Of a stretch of 64,000 nucleotides of DNA, positions 19,950 through 32,376 are shown in pieces. Every line of letters starts with the position of its first letter. The stretch's first letter is position 1. Both the position numbers and the translations under genes were made by a program. The stretch is taken from positions 310,001-374,000 of the forward strand of contig MBPM02000056.1 of assembly GCA_001695595.3 (NCBI GenBank), given 5' to 3'. The notes under the pieces are model-generated. The model was not told the origin of the DNA. It did no database searches and saw only the letters and a program-made list of their open reading frames with translations. This DNA is from Plasmopara viticola (lineage: Eukaryota; Oomycota; Peronosporomycetes; Peronosporales; Peronosporaceae).

Positions 19950-22900
19950 TGTTGAGTAGAAAGTAAAAACCGAAGTGAAACATTTATTTATACCAATGAA
20001 CGGCTATTTTATGTAATTACTAATCTTGACGTACTTGTAAATACTGTGACGCCATCCGCCTTTTCAACATGCATTCAGCGGTGTAATTTTAACACTTCCA
20101 CTCACCGCTAATGCTGTGTATCCTTTGTTGCTGACTTGGTCTTGATTTCGAATACCTCTCGCAGAAAGTCGAGCATCTTAATTCCAAGCGCCTTGGTTAG
20201 CATATCTGAAGCTGACTCTTCGTATCAATGTAGCCAATCTTGAGTAAACCATGCTGAGTGTTCTCCCAAAAAAAGCGATGTCTCCCATATTTGCGTGCCT
20301 CCCACTTCTTCTTGACCCATGTCCTTGAGCATTGCGCGCGTCCAAAGTACTTCTTGTGTGCACAAGCTTAGCGCCATATACTCTGCTTCTGCGGAACTTG
20401 GTTGGACAGTTCTCTGGTACTTGGACTTCAACACAACCGGAGCTTTTCCAATGTTGACCAGGACACCTGAGACAGACCGTCTGTCATCGGTGTTGCTACC
20501 CCAGTCAGCATCCGAAATTGATTCAACAATCATCTTTCTAGTCTCTCTTTGGTGAACGATTCCATGATGACGCGTCGAATTTTAGTAGCGCAATACACGA
20601 CCCAATGTGGTTGCCCCGGATTCTCGAGAAATCTAGACGGTTGTGTCGAGATGTATGCGATGTCCGGCCGAGTGCAACTTTTTAGATATAGCGGACATCC
20701 AATCAGTGAGCGATATGGTCTCGACCGCATCTCTGAACGCTCAGCTTCTGTACTTGGTGACTGTGATGTTGACAACTTGGACCGGACGTACACGCATTGT
20801 CGACATACTTGGTGTTTTTGTGTCTAAATCGCTCTGCCACGTCGCTAATGTGGCGTGTTTGCTTGACCATTAGTGTGGAAGCTGTCTTGTCGTAATCGAT
20901 CTCCATGCCCAAGATGAACTTCGCCATACCGAGATCTTTCATCTTGAAAGCACCTTTTAGTATCCCCTTGACCTCTAAAATCTCGTCGCTCGTCTCGGCG
21001 GCAATGATCATATCAGCGGCATAAAGACATACGTCCACAAAACCTACTTTCACTTTCTTCACGTAGATGCATTGATCCGCTCCACAGCGTTTAAAACCGT
21101 TCTTCTTTAAGACGTGGTTGATCGTCTTGTTTCAAGCGCTTGCACCTTGCTTGAGTTCATATATAGCTTTATTCAGCTGACACGCAAATCCTTGAGCTCC
21201 CTTAACACCAATCAGAGCTTCCATGTGAATACGACCCGACACCACACTGTTGCGAAAGGCGGTGTCGACGTCCAGCTGCTCCATTTTGTAGCCTAATACC
21301 GCACACACTGCGAGTACAACTCAATTTGAGTTCATGCTGGCCACTGGAAAGTAAGTCTCGAAAAAATTCACGCCGTATTTCTGTCGAAATCTTTAGCCAC
21401 CAGTTGTGCTTTGTAGTGCACAACACATCTAATCTGGTCACGCTTCTTAGCAAAGACCCAGCGGCATCCAATCGTACGCCCAACCAACTCTCGTAAAACG
21501 AGTGTCCATGTTTTGTTCTGATGGTGCGACTGTTATTCGGCGTCCATCGCTTATCCCCACTGTTCTGCCTCGTCATTAGACATTGCTTGCGCATACGTGA
21601 TAGGCAAGTCTAATTCTTCACCAAAATTACAGCGTAAGCGAGAAGAGCTTCAGCTATAATGCCGCCTTCATCAATACTTGCACGCTTTGAAAATGGTGGT
21701 CCTCCTTTTCCTTCCAGATTTTTATCGGCATCTGATCCGTTCTCCAACAGCAACATTGGTTCATGTGTACGCCTTGAACGTTCCAATTGCGGTCGAAATA
21801 CCAATCGATCTTCCTGTGCATCCAGTGTGTGAGTTCTGTACTCTGTCAGTTCAGATTGTACTGAGGTCAGTAATAGAAGCATCTCGTCATTTGACTCATT
21901 TGTGTCGGACTCCTCATCATTCATTGTAGCATTTGGAATTTCATCATCTTCTTCAGACTGCATAGGTTCAATTAGATCTTGTTGGTGTGTGTATCAATTT
22001 TATTTGATTGGGCGGGTGCGTCTCATAAATGCCGCCCACTTCACGCACGGCCAGCTTCACCGACCGTGATACTGATATCTTGTCTCTAAACAATTCGTAA
22101 AATCGGTATCCCTTGGTGTCTTCGGCATCACCAAGGAACATGCACTCAAAGCTTTTGGCTTCGAGCCTCGTCCTCTTCACTTGATCAACGTGAGCCTATA
22201 AATGAGACCCAAACACCCTAAGATGATCCATCCGAGGCTTCATCTTAAATGCCAGTTTATATGGGGGATTGTTTGGGTGCATTGTATTAGGAAAGCGGTT
22301 GATCAGGTACACCACAGTGCTTACTGCCTCTGCCCACCAACATGTCGGATCACACTTGTAGTGTAGCAAGCTCCGTGCCTTTTCCATAATCGTGCGGTTC
22401 ATTCATTCTGCAATTCCGTTTTGTTGGGGACTGTATGGTACTGTACGCTGATGTATGATGCCGTTCCGCTGACATAAATTTGCTACTGTCTTGTTGACAA
22501 CCTCCGTTCTGTTGTCCGAACGCAGGCACTCGATACGGGTTCTTCATTGATTCTCAAGCAGTGTTTTGAATATCTTGATCTTGTCGGCAACTTCACTCTT
22601 CTTTGCCAGAAAGGAAGCCACCACATATAGTGAATAGTTATCCACAAACGTCAAAATGTGTTTAGCCCCTCTTTTCGAAAGTGCCTTCATGGGTCCCATC
22701 ACGTCTGTGTGAACTAATTTCAATACACGTGATGTCTTTGTCATGGGGCGTCCTTGAAAGGATTCGACCGTCTGCTTGCCCTTCATGCATCCACCACACA
22801 GGGTATTGATACCCTGTTTTAGCGCAGGAATATCCTCTGTGGATCGCATAGTCTTCACTAAAACGTCCCCACTAGGATGTCCCATACGAGCGTGCGATAA

Positions 22901-24219
22901 CTCCCACTGACTATCAGCTCCCGAGTATTGCACCGATCGTGCCTCCTCTTACTGACAATCCAGTGTGTAAGCTTTCCCATTTCTTGTCCAGTTGCCAAAG
23001 CTTCGTTCTTGTCCAAATGATGCACGGAGTACGCTGGAACTCCTCACTTACTCTACGTTCGGCAAGCTCAATCCCAGGCATAATCAGCACTTCCATCATC
23101 GATATGCGTCATCCATCTAAGCCGATAGTCCAACTCCTTCGACGCGTAACTTCCTGCTGTCTGCAATTGTTACTTTGACGTCGGCTTTGAGTTGCTTGAA
23201 ATTGATCAAGTCACTATGGTGAGGGGTCATGTCTGACGTCGCACAACTTTCAATCAGCCAGTTCACTGATTGCTCATCCCCAAGAGAAAACACTGCAACA
23301 TTTCCTATAAATGGTTTCTGGAACGGCTCTCAGCAGTTGGGCAGTCCCATTTCACATGACCAGTCTGGTCAAATTTGAAGCATTTTCCCGCCGCCCTGCT
23401 TGGCGCGTAACTCTTGCGGCCACTTCCTCGTCTGCCCTTGATCCGTCCATCATTGTCGGTGGCTCGAAACGCTTTCTCACTTGCTTCCTTTTTCTGTTCT
23501 CTGTCCGACTCCTACAACGGCTTCTCCTTGACTTCGATCAGAGTGATGTCCTTGGCGTTCTCTACGATAGAGAATGTTGTCTCAAATTCCGCCGGCAAGC
23601 TGCTCAGAAGAACCACTAGCTGTATTAATTAATCCTCCGGCTTTCCCGTCGTCTGGAACCACAACCAGCACATCGAACGCGTCCAGATGTTCCACCATGC
23701 GAGTGCCACTCTCCATCTTAAACTCATGAAGGCGCCGTGTCATCGTGACACGGTTGCGTAGGGTGGAACGATTGTAGAAACGCGAAGCGTTCTCATGCCT
23801 CCAAGGCACGAGTAGTAGACCAACTCTTGGTCTGGTGTTGAATTTCGACGCACTGGGCAATTTTTCCTAATGCCTTGGAGTCATTCACGAGCCACGTCTC
23901 CGTTATTTCGTTCTCGTCCTTCGCACCCATAATGTGCTCAGAGGTCTCTTTTCTTGCGAGGGCCATCTTCATCCTAAACGTTTAAGGGTAGTAGTAACCA
24001 TCTTCTAAGAGGCCTTCGGTGCGCTTGGTAGTCATTGGCCGTGAAGGTGTGGTGAAGCGAGGCTGTTGTTTGCGACTGTTAACCTATTGGGTAGAAAGTA
24101 AAGACAGAAGTGAATGTATATATATATATATATAGTCCAATGAACTGCTACCATATGTTATTACTAACTGTGACGTTCTTGCGCCTTTTCAACATGAATT
24201 CAGCGGTGTAATTTAAGTA
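19950..24219 (-). mobile_element. copia retrotransposon C
   Basis: LTRs at 19950-20094 and 24085-24219, with TAAAG on both sides (19945-19949, 24220-24224). Gag-pol is a near-copy of element B with the same YAAD box, the same linker ORF (21610-21963 equals 5382-5735) and the same decayed 5' LTR ends. Differences include a gag zinc knuckle whose second Cys is Phe and a shorter TA run. Same site plus same lesions means duplication of the unit rather than a second insertion. Confidence 0.92.
20225..24025 (-). pseudogene. copia C gag-pol remnant
   Basis: Fragments in order on the minus strand: gag 23860-23582; protease/pre-integrase 23099-22544 (LSHARMGHPSGDVL); integrase 22544-22196; linker 21963-21610; RT 21062-20703 (CLYAADMI); RNase H 20533-20225 (DADWGSNTDDRRS). 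None is joined in one frame. Confidence 0.85.
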
Positions 24220-24224
24220 TAAAG

Positions 24225-24521
24225 GCATTGAAAACCAAATGAGTCACCATGAGTCACCACCACCTTTTAGCCGACTACAGTAACTCTAGACAAAAGATTT
24301 GCATGAGTCTCCGAGTCACCACTTTTTGAAACTTTCTCTCACTTCTTTTCAGTCAACACGATAACATGTATATCTCCATTATATTTGACCTTTAATAAGT
24401 ATAAGATCTTGGATATTGCTATTAAGTGAAGACTCAGGTGGGTCAAAGATCCTTTCACAATGACTTAGAGGATGAATAGACACCAAATTTAACTACGCTG
24501 ATAAGTCACCATAGTGGTGAC
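24225..24521. repeat. V3 left terminal repeat
   Basis: Nearly identical to 8013-8311, including the AGTCACCATAGTGGTGACT palindrome near 24505. No gene seen. Confidence 0.65.
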
Positions 24522-25161
24522 TCAGAAAATACTTACTCCAAATTGACATCGACAGATACACTCGAACGATAATCCGATCATGTGATGTCCGCTGGAGTGC
24601 TCCAGAGTGTTAGAACGCAACTGCACAAGTAAAGGTAAAATGGTGCGATTATAATACATCCCTGGTAGGCTGTGACGTAATTTTGACTTCTGCCTTCGCT
24701 TAAGGAGCTGACAACAAGTAACAGTAACCATCAATGCGAATTGGTTCTGACTCGTGCGTATCAATATATTCAACATCCATTGCTGTGTGTAACTCAGGGA
24801 AGTTGATCGTTGAAATGCTAGAAGAACTAGTTCAATTGATTGTATTGCAGATAGAGCCACATAATACTATACTACCCACAGAGTCCAAATCACGACTTTT
24901 GAATACCGATTTCGCGGTAGAAACAATCATTTGGAATCACTCGAGCTCTCATAATCCTAAATGATCTAAGCAAGCCTTATCTCTGTTTGAGATTGTCACG
25001 CAGTGTTGACCGCCGATCATGGAATTGCTCATATTGATTATGCAATAGTTTTTGCTGTCGTCGAATTCTAATTTGATGTTTTTGACACCAGGAGAATTGG
25101 CCAACTTCGTGAGTTTATCATTCGTTGTATTCGACAAATCAATAATTCTTGTTTCGCTCAT
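24522..25161 (-). pseudogene. P3: conserved virus-element gene
   Basis: The start at 25161 (MSETRIIDLSNTT) is followed by 70 open codons, then frameshifts. The 3' part lacks about 40 bases that are present in P1. Confidence 0.4.
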
Positions 25162-25219
25162 CGTGCTTCATAATTTAGGCAAGTATAATATTATCAACAT
25201 CAATATAATCGCACAAACT

Positions 25220-26530
25220 ATGTCTTCTGCTTTCGATATATCAGCTTTCGCACACCTCGTCAGACCAGCTCCAGTTAAGACGTTCTTCCGTGATGAGAAA
25301 TGGACTTAGATTCGAGTTTTAACCAGCAACACTGGTCAGTATGCTGGGTAAATCTAATTTATTTCTTCAACAATTGTTTTCGCAAGACGCTTTTGTAAAA
25401 TCGAAGTAGCTGTTTTTGAGCTTCCAATCAAGCTTCAAATTCTAAATGGCGGGTCCGATTCGATCACTTCGACTGCAACCTGTAAAATTCATCAATTGCT
25501 ACTTAAGGCTGGCGAGCGGCAATTCTTCGATAGTATTTAAGCTTTTATTGAAACAACTATAGCCCAAACGAATCAGGTCATGCAAATGTGAAACAACATC
25601 TGAGGCTCTGACTGAAGCGAATTACAACACGTATGTCAAGTATAGGCCAACTTGCAATTTTGTATTGGATGAAAATCCGACTTCAACGACATAAGGGTCA
25701 AGCGGAGCAGAGCAATCGCTCGATAATTTAGCTACTTCGTCATTTATGACAGTTGTTGGTAGCGTGGGTGTTTTCGAATTGGCTCCAAATTGGGGAGGTG
25801 CTGATTGATCACTTTTTACCGCTCTTGACCAACAAAACTCGAAACAAGCATTTGACGCTATGGGAGGTGGCAAAAGTCTTCATGCTGTATCGAGAACTTA
25901 AGTCTAATCAGCTCCCACTCGAGCTTTTACTGCTGGATTGGCATTTTACGTCGCGAATAATCTGGCCTTCATTAAGCTGCGCGATATCTGTGACTAGTTT
26001 ATGAAATGACCAAAACAAAAGCTTATCTACTACTCTAAACGCAACTGGCACTGCTGGCGTCGTGGCTTCTTCTACTCATACTACTTTAAGCAAAAAATGT
26101 GTTAACATTACACCGCTGAATGCATTTTAAACAGGTGGATGGCTTCACAGTAAATACAAGTACGTCACAGTTAGTAATTACATATGGTAGCCGTTCATTG
26201 GTCAGGATAAATACATCCACTTCGGTTTCTACCTCCTTCTCAACAATATGACCTTCGGAAACACTTACTCAGTTCTGTAGAATTTGAGCAGCGGTTTAAT
26301 TAGTACGGATTTGGCTGGTGGCCTTGCGCTTCCTCCATCTGCGGTCACACTTACAATTTCTGCCGATATCAATGGTACTCCAACCGCCAAAATTGGCATT
26401 CCTTATCGCAATAGATCTCGCGTCTTCTTGTTCCAACATATTTGCGTAACCTAAGAACTGGTCATGGGTTGGTGGTTCTTGCTAGAGTTGCCGTAGTAGG
26501 AGATCATCAAGTCGCAGTTTGAAAACCGCT
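25220..26530 (+). pseudogene. M3: major-capsid-like gene, split by a solo LTR
   Basis: It begins MSSAFDISAFAHLVRPAP. A stop falls at the WTWIRD block (KWT then TAG). The final block resumes after the solo LTR at 26246 (ATGACCTTCGG). Confidence 0.5.
26100..26245 (+). repeat. solo copia LTR, opposite orientation
   Basis: TGTTAACATTACACCGCTGA...TTCTCAACA is the reverse complement of the other copia LTRs. Flanks AAATG (26095-26099) and ATATG (26246-26250) are a 5-bp duplication with one change; uninterrupted host sequence is at 9889-9905 (GCAAAATATGACC). It arose by LTR-LTR recombination of an independent insertion. Confidence 0.88.
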
Positions 26531-26539
26531 TTCAAATAT

Positions 26540-27455
26540 TTGATAAATCCGCATTTCAGATCGCGAGATTTCTGTCCCTTTTTTATATGGTGCGGTTCCT
26601 ATGGCAACAGAGATCGGAATTAATCTTTTCTCTCAGACCTTAAAATTGGTCTTTTTATGAGGAATGGATTTGATGATCACGATCCATTCTTTATTCGGAC
26701 CATATTGTCTTTGTTCTTTTCATTGTATTCTTTCTGCTTTGTCAATGGAGCCTGTTGACTCTTTAGCTTGTGGCTTTTTAAAACTTTAAAAATCGTCTCG
26801 ATGGATTCGATTCTGGGCATGTACAATGACATTTCTGTAGATTTTTTTTTAGGTCAATGAAACAAAGAAAACAGTGTTACTACGAGAAGACCTTTAGCCT
26901 GTATAGACAATAAATATTTTGTATCTAGGTCCTTCCAGGTCTAATAATTTTTTCACGAAGATCATAACGATTTGAATGTCTATCAATACACTACATTAAC
27001 AAAGTATTATTTGCGGCATTCGCTTAATATTTGTCATAGATTGGAATTGATGTTTCTCATTGGTGAATTGGTTGTTAAGTTATTGGTTGATCATTATCAA
27101 TATCGGAATCAGTAAAGCACGTCGCGGATGTCATACTAACATTTAAGTTGTGTTCGGTTTATACTGATATGACGTTCAGAATGTGTCGATGTGTTATCTT
27201 AGGTGTGTCTTGTGTGGTTTGCTCTTATATGGGTTGTTCCGTTGCTGTGTCATCACGCATCTGATCGATAAAGCAGAGTACTTCCTCCCTAGGCACATCA
27301 GGTTTTAGTGGGACACCACTCGTCTCGATATTAAAACTCTTGGATTAATGGTAGGAATAGCTAACGTCAAAGACATCATCGGTTTTGAAAGGGTAATTGT
27401 GTTACTGTGCACAGTTGCAAAGAATTGTATGCCGAGCTTTCGATCGTGAAGTATC
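26540..27455. other. X3 remnant and spacer
   Basis: The X block is near 26650-26900, frameshifted. The rest is unit spacer with no open gene. Confidence 0.35.
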
Positions 27456-27922
27456 ATAGTGGTGCTATTCTGCGCGGTTGTCGGTGAGGAACGCGTCATC
27501 ACCGTTGAGATTGGCAATCAGCAAACAAAAGAAATCCCGAAAAATAATTTGATCACGAAGGAAGAGCAGTTTGGGTTCCCGGCGGACAAGCTCACTCTCT
27601 ATCTCGCCCAGTCGAACGGCAACAGGAATGGCGCTTGGACGCAGGACAGCAACAACAATTTGGCTTAGCTTCAGGGGGCGTCGATTCTAGAGCTTATCGA
27701 AAAGAAGCATTTATCGAATAAGCTATCATTGAATTGAAATTAACGTGGTCTTTCGAGCATTACTTCAGCGTGAGATGCAGAATATATCCCTACAAAATTG
27801 TGTTTCACGTGCTTGTTAGTGTGCGTGTGAAGAATTGTGCCAGCATTGAGGTTGCAAGTATGAATTCTCCTTTGCCGACCGGTGAAAGGAACCTCGCGGC
27901 GAGAAATGTGTTGAATATGTAG
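27456..27922 (+). pseudogene. C3: CRN header, start codon lost
   Basis: The usual ATG-GTG-GTG reads ATA-GTG-GTG, removing the initiator. The body VLFCAVVGEERVITVEIG to ADKLTLYLAQ is intact. The HVLV part (27734-27922) is in another frame, and a further slip follows TGERN. Confidence 0.7.
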
Positions 27923-28345
27923 AAGGCACGTTTATCGTATCGGAGTTATTGCACATGGACTATCACCAAGGCATGTTTTTCTAACTTGTTCAGATCAGCA
28001 GCTGCGCGGTGGCCTCCAGTCGTGTCATACATTTACGATTCCACCAACGTGGTCGTCTTTACTATCGCTCTTCTTTGTATAGAAGTTCAGTGACAAAAAA
28101 AAATGTGAGTTGAAAGTCAGACGTGCCCCCGCTATCAACCAGCTGACAGAGGAACTGCAAGAGTTGATGTCGCGATGGAAGAAAGCATCCACAAATCGCT
28201 ATAGACGATAGCAATCTGCATGAGAAGGTCATTTCGAGTCTTCGTAGTGCATGTCATAATCATTTAAATGGATCTCAACCGTCCCTACTGCGACTTCCGA
28301 TATTCTTCGTTCATTGTCCGCTTTCCCTTTGCATAAAAGAGCATC

Positions 28346-28395
28346 GAGCGTACCCCTAGACACCGCGATGATTAACTATATACATCATCGCGGCC
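28346..28395. repeat. hairpin H4 left half, split by SINE copy 2
   Basis: The left arms and the inner right arm (ATCATCGCGG) are here. The outer right arm resumes after the SINE at about 28966 (ACGAAGTGTTTTGAGGGGT). Confidence 0.65.
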
Positions 28396-28955
28396 CTTTG
28401 AGAAAAGGTTGGGGTGACGCCCTTCTTCCAAGCGCGGAAGCTAAATGCTCGCGCTTCGAGCAGGTGCTCTCGGGCATCTGCAGGTCTCTGACGAGTCTCA
28501 CCTATTATAAATATGTCGCCGCTGTTGATGTGACGACACGTATTACTTCTAGGGGATTCGGCAAATACCGGTTGGGTACTGGTATGATGATGACGTCATT
28601 AGACGACGTCACGAATAACCTTCTAGAAGGATCTAGAAAGATAGGCTTAGAGATAGCACAGGGTAGCGATCTAAGGACCTACATATGTCCACTTTACTTT
28701 TTGCCTTCTCCTGCGCACAACAACTCAACACACCCTCGACGCGACGGTCTCCAGCACCAGGGCGCCACCTGGGCTCTTACCAAGTCAGAGACAAACAAAA
28801 TAATGGAAGACCCTCACGACCTCGGTGCTAGCTGCACTTCTCGCCAAACGAGACCCAACGTATGCGGACACCACTCTATACCGTGGACTAGCCAGACTGA
28901 GTCTAGCACGTGCAAAACTTGGCAACACGCTAACGTAATACAATACAATACAATA
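28396..28955 (+). mobile_element. SINE-like element copy 2 with target duplication
   Basis: It is flanked by CATCGCGGCC (28386-28395) and CATCGCAGCC (28956-28965), a 10-bp duplication with one change; elsewhere the host has this once. The 3' end is a run of AATAC units. Lack of coding capacity, simple-repeat tail and variable-length TSD fit a SINE mobilised by a LINE-type reverse transcriptase. A 228-bp inner segment (28503-28730) is absent from copy 1. Confidence 0.7.
28503..28730. repeat. insert within SINE copy 2, possible solo LTR
   Basis: Flanked by CACC on both sides (28499-28502, 28731-28734). It begins TATTATAAATATG and ends CAACTCAACA, and has TGACGTCA-like palindromes in the middle. 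The ends could be a mutated TG...CA LTR. The alternative is that copy 1 lost this part. Confidence 0.35.
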
Positions 28956-29121
28956 CATCGCAGCCACGAAGTGTTTTGAGGGGTATTCTCGGGCCCTTTT
29001 TAGGATAGGAGTGGCAAAGGTTCACTCTTGACTTGATTGTTTGGTCACTCATCACTTAATCCACCCCGGAAAGGAAACAGCGACAAGCACCGAGGCAGTG
29101 TTCTCATTCGACGCCACAATA

Positions 29122-30044
29122 ATGGTTGCAATCCAGCAAGGCTACCATTCAAGAACGAAAATGTGACCGCACCACAACTAGAAAAAGCGATTGCAGAATT
29201 CAATAGGAGGATTAAAGATGGTGAAGAAGACGTGGAAGTTGTCGTGGCAACTCGTGATTCAGTTAAAAAATGGCTCAAGAGTTCCGTTAACCGTTTTCAC
29301 TCAGTATTTATCGAAGCTCGATATCTTAGAAACGAAAGATTAGCAGATTTGGTGATCAAGAAAGTGCAGGGGCGTGCGCATGAACGTGCTGTGGTCGAAA
29401 TGGTTAGCCAATTAAGAAACTACGCCGTCAATACTGGCGCTATTTTGGCTGCAGGTGGTGGAGAGATTAATATGCGGCTTCCCACTACAGGGAGACGTGT
29501 CATTCGACGCCCCGATACAGCTCTTGGACCACAGTTCTTTTCAGCTGGCGACGATCCCGTTGCTTCACGAATGATTGTCGAGGTGATATTTTCGAACCGA
29601 AGCCTTCCAAGGGCCCAAACGTTTTGCCGACAATACTTTGAAAAGATTCCACAGCTTAACGCTGTGCTTCTTTTCAGTTTTTTTGGTCGCCGTGTGAATG
29701 GAACGTTTGCCTGCGTTGCCATTCTTTATCGACGGGCAAGAAACCGAGTGGTGGTTGCGGATCAAGTGAGTTTTGGAAGTGCTCCGCTTGATACTCGTAC
29801 ACTGAATGAACTCGATTCCTTCCGTCAGCGTCGACAATTGCCTCTCGTGCCAATGCCCGTCCCACTGCTAACTCCTTGGAACGTTGGAAATAATCCGTTC
29901 GTGCAAATTCCTGCAGCTAATGTGTTTGATGCTGCACTAATACCCCGAACCAATCGGCCTGTTGTTGCACCACGAGGAGGCTTTCCAGGCATAATTATTG
30001 ACGTTTGGTCCATTTTCAGATTCGTGGATACAGTCTGGAACTAG
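29122..30044 (+). pseudogene. N4: nuclease-family gene, early frameshift
   Basis: The common ATG (29122) is out of frame with the body because bases are lost near 29150-29162 (CCATTCAAGAACGAAAATG). From NVTAPQLEKA onward about 290 codons are open to the normal stop. The patch is EMVSQLRNYAVNTGA; the motif region reads RPD...MIVEVIFSN. Confidence 0.75.
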
Positions 30045-30048
30045 CTAG

Positions 30049-30316
30049 ATGGCATCATCAGAGAAAATAGTAGCATTAACCTGTCTCACCACACATTCTA
30101 TTCATCTCATAAAATTTGATACCTTTTATAAGCGATGATAACATTGGAAACGTTCCCACCACCATCAACTCGATTATAGAATTTTAAACTGAAGGATGCC
30201 TTTCTCGTGGTGTCCCTCTGAAACTTGGTGTGCCCATCGAGAGACTGCTCTGCTTTATTGATCAATTGCGTTAAATACACCTTGGAGAACGAATCACCCA
30301 TTTCAGAGCGGAACTA
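30049..30316 (+). pseudogene. T4: small ORF, frameshifted
   Basis: MASSEKIVALTC, then a break at KFDTF/YKR. The distal part runs to the copia E insertion point. Confidence 0.45.
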
Positions 30317-30354
30317 GCATGAAATGAATTAAAAAATGACAAGAGGTACTAAAG

Positions 30355-30757
30355 TGTTGAGAAGAAAGTAAAAATCGAAGTGAAAAAATTATTCTAGACC
30401 AATGATCGACCACCATATGTAATTACAAACTGTGACGTACTTGTAAATACTGTGACACCATCAGCCTGTTCAACACGCATTCAGCGGTTTAATTCTGACA
30501 CTCCCACTCACCGCTAACGCTGTGTGTCCTTTGTTGCTGACTTGATCTTGATTTCGGATGCCTCTCGCAGAAACTTGAGCATCTTAGTTCCAAGCGCCTT
30601 GTTTAGCATAACTGAAGCTGACTCTTCGTATCACTGTAGCCAATCTTGAGTAATCCATGCTGAACGTTCTCCCGAATAAAGCGATGTTTCCCATATTTGC
30701 ATGCCTCCCACTTGTTCTTGACCATGTCCTGGAGCATTGAGCGTGTCCAAAGTACAA
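30355..30757 (-). mobile_element. copia E remnant: 3' LTR plus RNase H end
   Basis: LTR 30355-30500, then the C-terminal RNase H region up to about 30757 (AGTACAACTT), where the sequence jumps straight into the P gene of the next unit. The left junction (TACTAAAG/TGTTGAG) equals that of B and C. A deletion of about 4 kb removed the rest of the element, the 5' LTR and the V4 terminal repeat. Confidence 0.85.
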
Positions 30758-31131
30758 CTTGTAGTAGTACTTATCAATGCGAGTTGGTTCTGACGCGTGC
30801 GTATCAATATATTCAGCATCCATTGCTGTGAAAGCCACATAATACTATACTATCCACAGTGTCCAATTTGTGGATCTTGAGTACCGATTTCACGGTAGAC
30901 ACAATCATTCGAGGTCTTTATAATCCTAGATGATCTAAGTAAGCCTTTTCTCTGTTTCAGACTGCCACCCAGTGTTGACCGCCGATCATGGAATTGCTCA
31001 TATTGATTATGCAATAGTGTTCGCTGTTGTCTAAGTTCTGTCTGAAATCAATTTGATGTTTTTGACACCAGGAGAATCGGCCAATTAAATGAGTTGATCA
31101 TCGACAAATCAATAACTTTTGTTTCGCTCAT
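30758..31131 (-). pseudogene. P4: conserved virus-element gene, 3' truncated
   Basis: The minus-strand ATG at 31131 is kept, but the coding sequence is broken within 20 codons. Its far end is fused to copia E. Confidence 0.35.
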
Positions 31132-31189
31132 GGTGCTTCATATTTTCGGCAAGTATAATATAATCAACATCAAAATAATCGCACAAACT

Positions 31190-32376
31190 ATGTCTTCTGC
31201 TTTCGATATATCTGCTTTCGAACAATCCGTCAAACCAGGTCCAGCTAAGACGCTGTTCCGTGATGAGAATTGGACTTGGATTCAAGATTCAACCAGCAAC
31301 ACTGGTCGGTATGCCGGGTAAATCTCATCCATTTCTTATACAAATTTCTTCGCAAGGCGCTTTTGTCAATTGAAAAAGCTGTCGTCGAGTTACCAATCAA
31401 GCTTTAAATTCAAAATGGCGGGTCCAATTCGATCACTTCGACTGCAACCTGTACAACTGATCGATTGGTACCTAAGGTCGGCGAGCGGCAATTCCTTGAT
31501 AGTATTTAAGTCGTTTTTGACGCAACTACAGCCCAAACGAAGCAGGTCCATGTAGGTGTAAATACAACTTTTGGGCTCTGACTGAAACGGATTACAACAC
31601 GTTTATCAAGCATAGGCAACTTGCAATTTTGTATGGGATGAAGATCCCTTTCAACATTTCAAGGGTCAAGCGGAGCAGCGCAATCGCTTGTTAACTTGGC
31701 GACTTCGTCATTTATGACAGCTGTTGGTAGCGTGGGTATTTTCGAATTGGCTCCAAGCCGGGGAAGTGCTGAAGGGTCACTTCTTACCGCTCTTGACCAA
31801 CAAAACTCGAAACAAGCATTTGACGCTATGGGAGGTGGCATAAATCTTCATTCTGTATCGAGAACTCAAGTCTAATCAGCTCCCGCTGGTGCTGTTACTG
31901 CTGGATTGGCATTTTACGTCGCGTATTATCTGGCCTTCATTAAGCTGCGCGATATCTGTGACTGGTTTATGAATTGACCAAAACAAAAGCTTATCTACTA
32001 CTCCAAACGCAACTAGCACTGCTGGCGTCGTGGCTTCTTCTACTATTAATACTTTGAGCAAAATATGACCTTCGGAAACACTCACCCAGTTCTGTGGAAT
32101 TTGAGCAGCCGTGTAATCACTACGGATTTGGCTGGTGGCCTTGCGCTTCCTCCATCTGCGGTCACGCTCACAATTTCTTCCGATATTAATGGTAATCCAT
32201 CCGCTAGAGTTGACATCCTTTTATCGCAATACATTTCGCGCCTTCTTGCTCCAATATATTTGCCTAACCTAAGAACTCGTCATGGGTTGGTGGTTTTTGC
32301 TAGAGTTGCCGTAGTAGGGGATCATCAAGTCGCAGTATATAATCACTCTCAAATTATTGTTAGATTCGAATTTTAA
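31190..32376 (+). pseudogene. M4: major-capsid-like gene, 5' half
   Basis: MSSAFDISAFEQSVKPGPAK begins the gene. SLRLQPVQLIDWYL is read in the second block (31420-31470). The last block (32065-32376) is almost base-for-base the same as 9897-10208, although the two units differ more elsewhere. Confidence 0.5.
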
